64,000 bases of DNA, taken from Papaver somniferum (taxonomy: Eukaryota; Streptophyta; Magnoliopsida; Ranunculales; Papaveraceae). Both the position numbers and the translations under genes were made by a program. The notes below the pieces were generated by a model. It saw only the letters and a list, made by a program, of their open reading frames with translations, searched no databases and was not told the origin of the DNA. Positions 11,604 to 21,979 of the stretch are shown here, piece by piece. The stretch's first letter is position 1. Every line of letters starts with the position of its first letter. The DNA is taken from the NCBI RefSeq assembly GCF_003573695.1, contig NC_039367.1:25816442-25880441 (forward strand). Reading direction: 5' to 3'.

Positions 11604-12984
11604 GAAAAGCAAAATTCGGTTTTCATAATCCCAGTAAATGTTTGTCCAATATTTCCGAAATCTCTCAATAAAAAATCTATAATTAGTAAATGCACATTAC
11701 TAATTTTTATTTTCTATAGATATGCTTTAATTGCTGGTAATTAAAATATATAAAATAAAATATCTTAATTAAAATATCTTCAATTTATTTCGACTAAGGA
11801 TCACCTTGAGTATCAAGGAATATCTTTGAACAATAAATGATAAGAGTGAATGCTCATGTTCATAGTATGTTGCCACATTTTCAATACAAATCCTTATTTC
11901 ATATTTACAATGGATTTGTATTCTTGGAATCGGTTCCACCACACTTCCAAACAAGTTTAGAATTGGTTCTACCAAAATTCCAAGACAACTAAGTGATTGA
12001 TCGCATCAAGTCACTTTCATGGGTTTGAATCGGTTCTACCAATCAGTGGGATCGGTTCTACCTTAATATGTTCTTCCTACTTGTGATAGGTCACATATCT
12101 TACCGAACCGGTTACACCTCTCACATGGATTGGTTACACTCCTTTATAGGGATCGGTTACACCTCTCACAAGGATAGGTTACATCCCTCACAAGGACCGG
12201 TTCCATTCTAATTATGGTATCACTTGGGATCGGTTACACCTCTCACAAGGATCGATCATACTACCTACTTGAGATCGGCAACACCAATTATAAGAATCGG
12301 TCACACCACTTAAAATTATCGATCATACCATCTCATGGTGATTAATTAGGTTTGATTAATAAACCATAAGTTACATATTGGTCATCCAATGAATATGCAA
12401 TGAATACTCGGACCAACACATCTTGATTTCCCTTTCGATTTACCGAAACAAGTTCATGAATGTACTTACTTTAAACAATTGTAAAAAAATATTTCATAGG
12501 ATGAAATCTTCACCAATACCCATTCGCATAATCATAAAAATATGTATAAGATTATGTCGATGTCATATAATACAAAGTTCAATAAATAGATGTTATACTT
12601 CGTATCCTAATTCCTTAATACTATGATCAACTAATTTTATCATGTCCCTATACTAGAGTAGTATATACGATATGTACAACTTCGCATGTTATGTTTTCAA
12701 TATAGCACGACTTGAAAGATATGATGGGAATTGAAATAGTCCAAGTCAATATATTACTAACCTCAAGAGGAAGGATGATGTTGTCGTTGTAGTCGTTGCT
12801 TCTTCACTTTCTTTAGGTCTTCCAAGTAATATTTGTACGTCTCAAAATTCCTAAACTTTTTAGTCTAACCTAAACGAAGTTGAATCTTGTACATAATCAA
12901 GTGATTCTTAAATGAGATTTTGGCGCTAAAATGTGACAACCAAACTTGACATACCAACACTTGTTGGGTTCAAACGAGCTAACA
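11604..12984 (-). mobile_element. Family A LTR, right part
   Basis: This continues the LTR interrupted at 912. The sequence aligns by eye with 58275-59668 and, in reverse, with 44330-45700. It holds many copies of a GATCGGTTACACC-like word (about 12050-12330). It ends in GAGCTAACA, the reverse complement of the TGTTAG start of the family. Confidence 0.85.
12030..12335. repeat. Clustered GATCGGTTACACC-type repeats in a family A LTR
   Basis: Irregularly spaced copies of GGATCGGTTACACC with a CTCACAA or ACTTG spacer are visible about every 25-35 bp. Equivalent clusters lie at 58590-59040 and, in the other orientation (GGGGAACCGATCC), at 45000-45300. The conserved position in all three LTR copies suggests a functional or fast-expanding part of U3. 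Confidence 0.75.
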
Positions 12985-13277
12985 TTTAGTCATGCGACAA
13001 TGTCTCATAGATAAAAAGGTGAAAACTTGAGTAATAGGTGGTTCTGTATTCACTTACCTTTTGTCGATGAAGTTCTCCAAAATCTTCGGTTGATCTTCGC
13101 ATTCAAAAGGTAGAACGAAGTGATGTCTGGTACTCAAATACACAGTTACATCCTAATATGAGATTTGACTAAATGTAGACTAGAAATCAAGATATAGTTT
13201 TGATCAACAAAATTTGACAACAAACTTGAGATAACAACACTAGTGAGTTCGACCGAGCAATGCTCTAAAAAGTCACA
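12985..13277 (-). mobile_element. Diverged LTR end related to family A
   Basis: The block order resembles the last ~280 bp of family A (CTTACC, a GTCGATGAAG region, TTTGACAACAAACTTGAGATAACAAC, GTTCGACCGAGCAATGCTCT), but many positions differ. It looks like an older relative into which the family A LTR at 1-12984 inserted. Confidence 0.5.
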
Positions 13278-14780
13278 TATAATTCAGTGATAATCGAAGG
13301 ATAAGAAATTAACTATCAAAAGCTTAGTTAAGCAAAAAATTGAAGTTAAAAAAGGGAAATCGCCCGTGAAGCTATCGTCAAAGAGCGAGTCTTCCTTATC
13401 CCGAACCACCCTTAAAGAATTGTTGAAGTGGGATCGTTTTTGTAAAGTGGTAGGATCCAACTTAGGGATCAACTCCGCGCCAGTGTAGGAAGAAAATCAA
13501 TGCTTCTTCCGCCTAGGATTCAAAAACGTAAAAAGCCACCAAGTAATAAGAACCCTTCTTTCCGACATAAGAATCAGAGTTTGCTAGTTACCCAACTGCT
13601 CTTGTAGGCTTGGCGCGTTTGGCGGATCCAGTGCGTACCGGTGGCGGAAGCACCCACACTATGGAAAGTTCTTTACCCATCCCTCATATCTCCCCGCATG
13701 AGCTCTCCCGGTCTAGGCCTTGTCTAGCTCTTGGTCTTATCTTCCTCGGATACCCATGAAGGGGAAAACTGGCTTTCTTCTTTCTTATGATATTTCTCGG
13801 TATCACTCACGGCATATCATTCCATGTCTCACTGACTCTATCTACTTACTGGCCTCTGCTTTTTCTGACGAATTCCATTGACCTGCCATGGCTAGTATAG
13901 AACCCTCATATTGAAGAGAGACGAATTTGGTAGTTAATTTTAGTTTGACTTCTCTTACGAGAAAAGTGAGTGTTCTTTCGTTCTTTTCTCTATCGCGGGA
14001 CTTGGTAGATTTAAGGGAAATCTCGCATCTCAGCCCGGTTTAACAAATTTAGTGTAGACTGTAGAACAAGTAAAATTATCTAAACCTAATATAAAACCAC
14101 AATGATTAAGCAAAAGAAACTCTAATTAAACGAAAAAAATGAAATTAGGTTTAGGTAGTGATGTTAAAAAAAAAGATGTCGATTCAATTATTACCTCTAG
14201 AAGATCATTACGCGGAGCTTCAAGACGATTTAAATAATGAGATTTCTATCAAACATGAAGTTAAAGATCGTGAATATGTTGAGATTAATATTATCTAAGA
14301 CCTTCACCTGGTTTCTTTAAGTTTACTGCATCAATAAGTGATGATGCTCATCCACTACCACGTGTTTCTACCTGCTTCCATCTACTTCTACTGCCTCTGG
14401 TTCAGGGATTTTTGGTTTCGTTTCAATGAATTTCAGATATGTTCTTCTTGCTCTACTTTCCTCCTTGTTGTAAGTAGATATCTTTGTTCCCGTCTCTCTC
14501 CAAAACATTTGAGCATGAAATGAATACCGAAACATGAAAAGGGTAATTACGAAAATGAAAAAAGGAGACATATTCTAGATCGGGTGAATTTTGAACTAAC
14601 TCGTTTAAATACGGACTAAACTGTACGCGAGTATTAAGATTCAGACTAGTGAGTACGAGGCCTTAGAGGCCGGGACTAGAGCGTCCGAAGCCCATCAACA
14701 ATGGGACTAAACGTTAATTTCTACCCAAAAAACAAAAAAAATCGTCTCAGTCAGTATTGTCACTTGTCAAGGGAAACAGT
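13278..14780. other. Unassigned region, possible organellar insert at 13290-14050
   Basis: No coding gene is recognised. From about 13290 to 14050 the composition and wording (e.g. GCTCTCCCGGTCTAGGCC, GGCGGAAGCACCCACAC) differ from the A/T-rich flanks and recall plant mitochondrial intergenic DNA. That is an impression only. A 62-codon minus-strand frame (13284-13472) has no known motif. From 14050 to 14780 I see only A/T-rich spacer. Confidence 0.35.
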
Positions 14781-15033
14781 GTTTGGATCAAGGTAGTTAA
14801 TTTCGCATCTCGGGATGTCTCGGCCAGGTCCGAAACACCGAGATACCGGTATTCCGGCAAGATACCCGTTTAGATTTCCGGAATAGGTAGCTTTGAACAA
14901 TCTCTTAATTATATATACTGATGGCATATTATTAATGTGACACCTCTTTACTTACGTGTCTGAAGCCAAAATCAACTCCCCATCTTCTTCTTTTCTTTTA
15001 CCTATTCTTTTTTTTTATTCGTTATATTCTTTT

Positions 15034-18000
15034 GGGAATTTTGATAAAGTACCTCCGTTTTTTGATATCCATAAAATTAATGCCCCCGTTTTTTTCAAAC
15101 TTGTTAAAATGCCCTTACCGTCTACTTTCATCCTTTGGGCCCACATAGTTGAGTCAATGGTCGTTTACCTAGTCAAAAAACGGGTCAAATTACCATAAAC
15201 CCATCACTTATCTTAAAAGAGTGAAAACATCGTTTTCACTGACACTCTTTCTTCCTCTCCTCTTTGTTCCTCTCTTTTGTTTCAGCCAAGAGAAATTTTT
15301 TTCCGATTCAATTGAATCGATAGGTTAGTTGAATCGATGGATGTTTCTGGTTTGATTGATCAGTTTATTGAAGATTAAAGTGAATGATTTCATCGATTAA
15401 CCAGATGAAGGAATAAGGATATGGTGGAACAATATGTAGAGATTCAGGCGTAATCCGAGAAGAAATCAAAGGGGTTTCGATCTGAACAACTATTGGAGAT
15501 GATGGTGTTAATCGATTTGAAATTTATTTGGAGATTAAGGTTTCTCCTAAAAGATTCCGGTGATTTTGAGTGTATGGGTTTCCTGGATCTGAAATTGAAG
15601 AAAAAATTAGGTTTTGTTGCAAGTAATTGAGCTGGGAGATGAAAGAAGAGAAATTAGTTGTTGCTTCTGGTGACAAGATGGAGAATGGCTATGATGCAGA
15701 AGATACAAAAATGGAGTGTGGCCTGAATATGTGTGATGATTGCTGTACAAAGTCAAGGAAGAAGAAGATGACGCTGTCACTGGTGATTCCGAGGATTCCG
15801 AGATGAATGGAGCTGAATGGGATTTGATTGAGCTCGAGATAGGACAGAAGTTGGAAACTGGTGGTCTGATACCGCAGAAGAAATGGGGTTTGCTGGTAAG
15901 ATTTCAGAAGAGGGGTTTTGAGATTTTACTGCCAAGAACAAGGATCTGGTAGTATTGAGATTTGCTGGTGGAAGTGAAGATGGAACTGTTTGAGGTGCAG
16001 TGACTTAATCTATGGTGGGTGGTGCTTGTGAAAGCTGATTTGGCCTGGAAAGGTATGAGATGCAGCTGTAATGGGGGAGATGTTAGTGCGATGGCATTGG
16101 CTTGTATTAGAGCTGGAAAACGGGCGGATCAGGGCTGGCTCGTTACGGGTTACACGGGTACGGGTTACCACGGGCCAAAACCCGCGGGTTGATATTCTTC
16201 ACGGGTGGTCATTTCTTCTACCCGCGCCCGTAACAGGTAAAGCTTGCGGGTTCACGGGTTAGCCCGGCTTGTTTGATTAAAACTAAAATTAAAAATTAAT
16301 CAACTTAATTTATGACAAATTACAATTATCAAACAAAAATTACAAAAATTAGACCTCAATACAATACCCATCAAAAATTCATTAAATCATTTTCAGGCCT
16401 TTCAATTCCTTCATGCAAGGATGTAACACCTAACATACATCTAATCTCTTCATTTTCAGCTCAATCCATCACGAGATTCACGACTTCAATCGCAGCAAGA
16501 ACTCTTTCCAGTTGTGTTCTCTGCTCAAACTCAGACTCACGCCCATGATAATCATCAACACCAACACCTTCAATTCTATAACCTGCAACACCTCATGCAT
16601 GCACAACCCATTAGTAGCACCCCCAACCTTCACATCAACTCATACCACATCTGCAACATTCTCCTCTTTTCAGTTCTTCAAATTCAAACACCATAACAGA
16701 TCGATAGCTGCAACACAATTCAAATATGACAAAAATCAAGAGCAATTTTACTTAGATCTAATTCTTTTACAAATTCATACAAACATATATGAATTTCAAA
16801 ATTTAAAATCCAAAACATTTAATTAAGCAAAATTAGTAATCAAAAATCTCAAAAACATTCAAAACAAACCCACATCAATCATTCTCACAAAAAACAAAAA
16901 ACAAAATTTCAATCAAGAATTCTCATTTTCAGCACATATTAACAAAAACCAGACACCAAAACATCATGCCAAATCAATATACAGAGCGCATGATTTTAGT
17001 AAACCCTAACAAACCAAAATTTAGCAGCTTCAGGTGAGTATCAATTCGAACAAACCCATCGATCCATCCCATCTCAAATTCATCTTCTTTTGATTATAAC
17101 CAAGAATTGAATAACACCACCACTAAATCGAACCAAATAAACCCATCTCAACTTCGATTACAGTCACTAGATCTATATCCTATGAATCATTGAATCAAAT
17201 CGCAGCTCTTCTTCAGCAACAGACGAGAAAGAACAAAAGAAATCTTCTCTTCTCATCAATTAATTCGATCAACAACACCCACTTCTCTCTCGGATTCAGA
17301 AACATCTTCATCTGCTCGACAAACAAATCTTCTTCAAATCAGCAAAACAAAACCCTGACCATAAAAACCTTCATAAAGAAAGATACAAAACAAAAGCATC
17401 TTAAAAAGTAATAGAAAATTGGGTATACCAGCTTTTGAAGGAAACTTAGCAGCAACAGCAGAATCAACAGCCGAAGAAATGATGGAGGTGGTGAGGAAGC
17501 GCATCCACAGGAGAAGAAAGTGGGGAGAAAAAAGAAAAGAAAGACGAAGAAGAAGAAATGAAAAGATATCCATCTGCTAGGGTTTTTGGTGTTTTTATAT
17601 TTTAAATGTAGGGATATGATTAACCCTAGTTAATCCAACGGTGAAAGTTAATATATTGTACACGGGTTAACAGGTTAACCCGCGGGTTTACAGTCCGGGC
17701 ACGGGTTAACCCGTTTTATCACAAGCCACCATTTCTCTAACCCTAACCCGGCTTGTTTATAACCCAGCCAAGACGGGTTAGGGTTTTCACGGGACGGGTA
17801 CGGGTTTATCCGCGGATTGCGGCTTGTTTGCCAGCTCTAGCTTGTATATTGGTGAAGGATATATGGTGTTACAGATGCTTCTCATGGTGGCATATTGCAG
17901 GTGACAGTGATATTGAGATCACTGTGGTGTTATGAAGATGGAAATGATTAAACTGAGAAGAAGGGAAACTGGAGGAGTTGTTTGGTGGTGGACAAGACTG

Positions 18001-19101
18001 AGATAGATACTATGTTGGTGCTTGTGAAGCTGATATTGAAATGGCAGGGGTTGGAACAGGTAGAGTTGAAGCAGCAGTTGGTGGTGATTTGTTAGTAGCT
18101 TCTGTAGGTGCTATAGAGAACAATACAAAAAGGCCGACAATAAGAAGAACAGCTGAACAACAAGCATTGGCTTGAATTATGAAGATATGGCCTGAGCTAA
18201 TTGAGATACCTGAAATAGATGTATGTTTAGGGACTTACAGGGAAGCTGTTGGTGTTGAGCAGAGCAAGGAATGAAGGTTACAGTGAAGCCATGAGCTTGG
18301 ACAAGACTGGTATTGCAAGTGAGAACTCAGCCTGGTATGATGTGCAGCTACATGTGATGGTCATTGAATGGAACTGAGATATGAAGTATTGGGTTGTTAC
18401 TTGGTTCCGAGTCTGGTGAATATAAGATGTTGTTGCTATGTGGTGTAGTGAAGCTGGTGCAACTGGCTCCTGGTGGTATGTCCAGTAAGCTGAAATTGTG
18501 AGAATTGCTACTGGAGTTGATTTGTAGCTGATATGGTAGTACTGGTGAAGTGCAGAGGGCTGGTGGATGTGATATTGCATAAGATGTTGCAGGTGATACT
18601 GCAATGAAATTGAGTTGAGTTGAGTGGTGGAGTTGCAGATGAAGTCACGAGAAGTATTGATGTTGTTAGTTATGCCGCAAGAATCAGATGCGGGGTTGAA
18701 GCTCAGAACTGAAGGGACAGAAGTGAATGCAAGAAAGTGCAGTTATTTTGGCAGATCTAGTTGGTGGAATGAAGTGATGTTGCAATGCAGGAAGGTGGAA
18801 TGAAGTGATGTTGCAATGAAGGAAGGGAGAGGTAGATACTGAAATTGGGAAGATATGAAGCTGCTTGTCACCTGAACTACTCCTTCGACCACTTTGCCGG
18901 TCAAGTAGATTCAACTCTATTTAGATCGAAGGGCTTTTTAGACTTTTTTTGCACTACCACCCAAGCATTAATGGCTGTTAACTGCCGTTTACCGTTTTTT
19001 GAATAAAACGGTCAAGGAAAAGGTACTTTAACAAATTTGTAAAAAACGGGTGCATTTTTTTGTGTAAAGTGAAAAGTAGGGGTACTTTATTAAAAAATCC
19101 C
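15034..19101. mobile_element. Non-autonomous MULE, 4,068 bp, 9-bp TSD
   Basis: A perfect 9-bp TSD, TATTCTTTT, lies at 15025-15033 and 19102-19110. Long terminal inverted repeats begin GGGAATTTTGATAAAGTACC on the left and, on the reverse strand of the right end, GGGATTTTTTAATAAAGTACC. Both continue with an AATGC(A)CCCGTTTTTT block and an AA(A/C)TTGTTAAA block for more than 90 bp. The interior is G-rich and T-rich (TGGTGATGGTG-like wording at 17870-18640). It has short frames only and no MuDR transposase motif. It may hold captured gene fragments, but none is recognisable. It is interrupted by a hAT element. Confidence 0.8.
16108..17839. mobile_element. Non-autonomous hAT transposon, 1,732 bp, 8-bp TSD
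   Basis: A perfect 8-bp TSD, GCTTGTAT, lies at 16100-16107 and 17840-17847. Terminal inverted repeats are TAGAGCTGGAAAAC on the left and, on the reverse strand of the right end, TAGAGCTGGCAAAC. Sub-terminal regions are full of ACCCG/CGGGT words in both orientations, as in many plant hAT elements. The interior (16300-17580) is A/T-rich, with no BED finger or hAT dimerisation motif. Confidence 0.85.
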
Positions 19102-19819
19102 TATTCTTTTCTTCCACTACAAACACCATTTTTTTCATCCATCATCCATTACAGCAACCATTACATGCACAGTCTCCTTCACTGTAAGTCTGTACTCCAT
19201 AATCAGTATTTTGGTGGTGAAATCAAAATTCAAAGTTCAGCTAATTGATTTTGAAATTTTATTTTGTGTTTATACCCGGTTTCATTCTCATATAGGTAAT
19301 TTGGGGTTTGGGGTTGCTTTTTCTTATTAATCGGAAGATTAGGTTATCAATCTCAAATATTTTTGGTTAAATTGTTTGGATTTGGTAGTGGGTAATTATA
19401 ATCGATCAAGGAGAAATTGTATCGTCTGGAATTTGAGGATTGGACAGCCTATGATAAATTGTTCCTTGTATCATGTCAAATTGATTATAGCAATTGATTT
19501 GAAACTTCTTAAAGTTGGTATATTTGTCTGTAAATTAAATTCTGATCTGAATTCTCTGTAAGTTAAATTCTGGTTTGGGAGACCAAGATTCCGGCTTATC
19601 CCGATCAAATTCCGGCCGAGACAACTATAAGTTTCGGCTGAATTCCGTCTGGGAGGAATCAAAATTTTCACTACCCTTAGAGCCGAAAACGGAATTTCCG
19701 GCGAAATCTCGGACGAAATGTCCGAGATCGACAACATTGGTTTGGATCGAATGGTGTTGGGAAAATATTACAAATATATCCTCAGTCGGACCAGAAAGTC
19801 TAGAACATTTATGCAGTAG

Positions 19820-19829
19820 TATATAAATG
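19820..19829 (+). promoter_or_regulatory. Candidate TATA box of the finger gene
   Basis: ATATAAATGC lies just outside the nested transposons. It is followed by a pyrimidine-rich leader and an AAACCCTAGAATCGCAG segment typical of plant 5' UTRs, then by exons from 20106. The original upstream promoter now lies beyond a ~5 kb transposon block. Confidence 0.45.
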
Positions 19830-20105
19830 CCTTCGTAGAATGAGAATTTCCTTTCTCGCCGGGAATTTCTTCTGCTATCACTTTCTCTAATCGAAACACA
19901 AAGAAGAAAAGGAAAACCCTAGAATCGCAGGAAACAGAGAAGAACGATTCTTCCTCTATGAAATTTTCATTATTGATTTTTTTTCTTTATTACTATTGCT
20001 TCATTTATAGATTTCTGATTCCCAAATGTAATTCGGGTTCTTATTGATGACTCTGTTTTTATCTGGTTTCGTTTGATTTTATTCTCCTTGTTTTTTTTTC
20101 TAAAG

Positions 20106-20909
20106 GGAAATTCACTTGCGAAGTCAGAAATTGCCTAGCACCTGATTTTGATGATCTTAGCGAATTGGAAGCTCATTATGATAATCATCACGGTAAGGAA
20201 GTGCTTGTTGCCAAAATAGAGAGAAGGAAACAAAAGATGGAGAGTGGAACGAGTTGGCATTTCTTAGATGAGTTCCGTAAAAGAAAAGACAAGAAGGCCA
20301 CTGGGTTGCCATATCGGGTACTACTTATTCCATTATGTGTTTCTTATATAACTTTTGACTGCTTAGTTTTGTTTTATGAATGGCTTACTATTAACCGATG
20401 AGGTCATCAGCGTGCTATGTTTGGAGGCACTTGTAGATTTATGCACATAGGTTACCTATGAATTCCCCGTATAAGCAAATGTTCACGCCATTGTGATGCA
20501 GGTTGATTACACTGAGGCTGAGCAACTCAAAATGCTAGTTGACAATTCTCTGGTAAGAAAAAGTTGAACATCTTGATTTACTTATTAGTTTCACTTGGTC
20601 TTGTTTAATGGATTTGTGTTTTTCCAGCTTTATTCCATCACTGGTGACGGAGGTTCAAGGTTGTCTTGTCGGCTTTGAGAGCTCGTTTTGACATTCAGGT
20701 TTGTCTTCCTTGCATTTTCTCATTTTACTTTCTGAACTATTATATTTGCACACGACGCATCATTATTGTATAAAAAGTTTGTTATTATCTATCATTAGGT
20801 GATTCCCTTGTCTCCTGAAAGTACACAGACAGCAACACCTGTGCTGATCGATGGCACTCGTGAAGAGCAAATGCATGCCGTGCATATGATTGAGGAAAAC
20901 GGCCATGAG
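20106..20909 (+). CDS. Probable host gene, internal exons; C2H2-like finger protein of unknown function
   Basis: Four exons can be read: 20106-20317, 20502-20552, 20660-20698 and 20799-20909, each bounded by AG and GT. Joined, they stay open for about 137 codons. The first exon encodes a C-x4-C...H-x4-H pattern (residues CEVRNC then HYDNHH), then a basic helix-like stretch (KIERRKQKMESGTSWHF). Later exons give SALRARFDIQ and a VIPLSPESTQTATP segment. For exon 3 a stronger-looking acceptor at 20627 (TTTTTCCAG) gives a frame with a stop, so 20660 was chosen on frame alone. The start codon is unresolved and the 3' end is not visible before the LINE at 21867, so the gene either continues far downstream or is truncated. 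I do not recognise the family. Confidence 0.5.
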
Positions 20910-21855
20910 GTATGTTTGAAGGCCCTTGAAGGTTTATGCGCATAGGGTTTACAAAAAATCTTTATCACTCTAGAATACGAATTCAACCTCGTGTGGAAAA
21001 GTGATTACTGATTTGTTGTGCCAAGTGTATGCTATTGATCATTTTGTGTAGTGGCCTATACTACAATTTGGTCTAGTCTAAGTAACAGCTGAACCTAGAT
21101 CTAGAATTAGGTAGAGAAGAGTATTCTTTTTCCTTGATGAAAAGCTATCCAACAAGCAATATAATCCTTCTAACCATCAGCTCAATAACGTGCACAGCAC
21201 ACGAGCAGCGCCTAGCGCTTTACTATCTAATGGCCAATGAGACAGCCCCTTACAACCTATGAACCACTTTCATTACAATTCCCTCTTCTTCTCCAGATCC
21301 TTGTCCTCAAGGATCAACTCTTGAAATTGAAGTTCTATGTCTGTATAGCATCTTTAACTGATAGGTTCTTCCACTGCACCAAGACTTGAGCTACTCTGCA
21401 CGTTCTATGAATTGTCTGTCCTCCCAGGTAGCATATTTAACTGATTAGGTTCTCCCACCGGCGTTCAGTCGAGAAGTGAATGATTTAGAAGGAATAAGTA
21501 AGAAATTGAGACGACCCAAGACTTGAGCTACCCTGTGCGCTTATTCTTCAATGTCCACATATGGAACTCAACACCTTTTCTCCCACTGCACCAAGACTTG
21601 AGCTACCCTCTGTGCTTATTCTTCAATGTCACCATCTTTTGTCACTGTTGGTAATGAAGTTTGTGGTAACATGACATCCCAGTACCAAGCTTGGGTTTGA
21701 TTACCTTTAACCAACCTAGTTCGGATCGTTTTGTCTACAGGTCCATGTCTACAGATCTATTGAAATTACCTTTAGCTCGGATATAACATAAATTAGTTTT
21801 CCTTTTTTGAAATTACGTTACGTTGGTGGGAGTCGACCCAGAACTTCTCTCCCAA
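20910..21855 (+). other. Intron or spacer with retroelement scraps
   Basis: A GTATGT donor opens at 20910. No coding is seen. From about 21290 the words CCAGATCCTTGTCCTCAAGG read, on the minus strand, like the CTTGAGGACAAGG motif common near the 3' end of plant gypsy elements. A direct repeat follows at 21377-21640. Confidence 0.4.
21377..21640 (+). repeat. Three direct repeats around CCAAGACTTGAGCTACYCT
   Basis: The word occurs at about 21379, 21516 and 21589. The last two copies also share a CTTATTCTTCAATGTC tail. The nature is unknown, possibly the remains of an LTR or a local duplication. Confidence 0.6.
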
Positions 21856-21979
21856 ATCCATTGTACTTTTTTTTCTTTCTGAATCACATAATTTCATTGA
21901 TTAATAAAATTTGTTACAACTCAAATAGCAGAGCTCATTAACAATCAAATACACATAATGATAACTCAAAGATAAGCAA

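Larger units (their letters stand above)
14790..19739. mobile_element. MULE-like DNA transposon, outermost of three nested elements
   Basis: The 9-mer GTTTGGATC flanks both sides (14781-14789 and 19740-19748), as expected for a Mutator-type TSD. The ends carry loosely inverted CTCGG-rich sequence: ATCTCGGGATGTCTCGGCC on the left, and GAAATCTCGGACG and TCCGAGATCG on the right. Without the 4,077-bp insertion and its TSD copy the element is about 870 bp and has no transposase. The ends are only partly similar, so the boundary rests mainly on the TSD. Confidence 0.6.
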
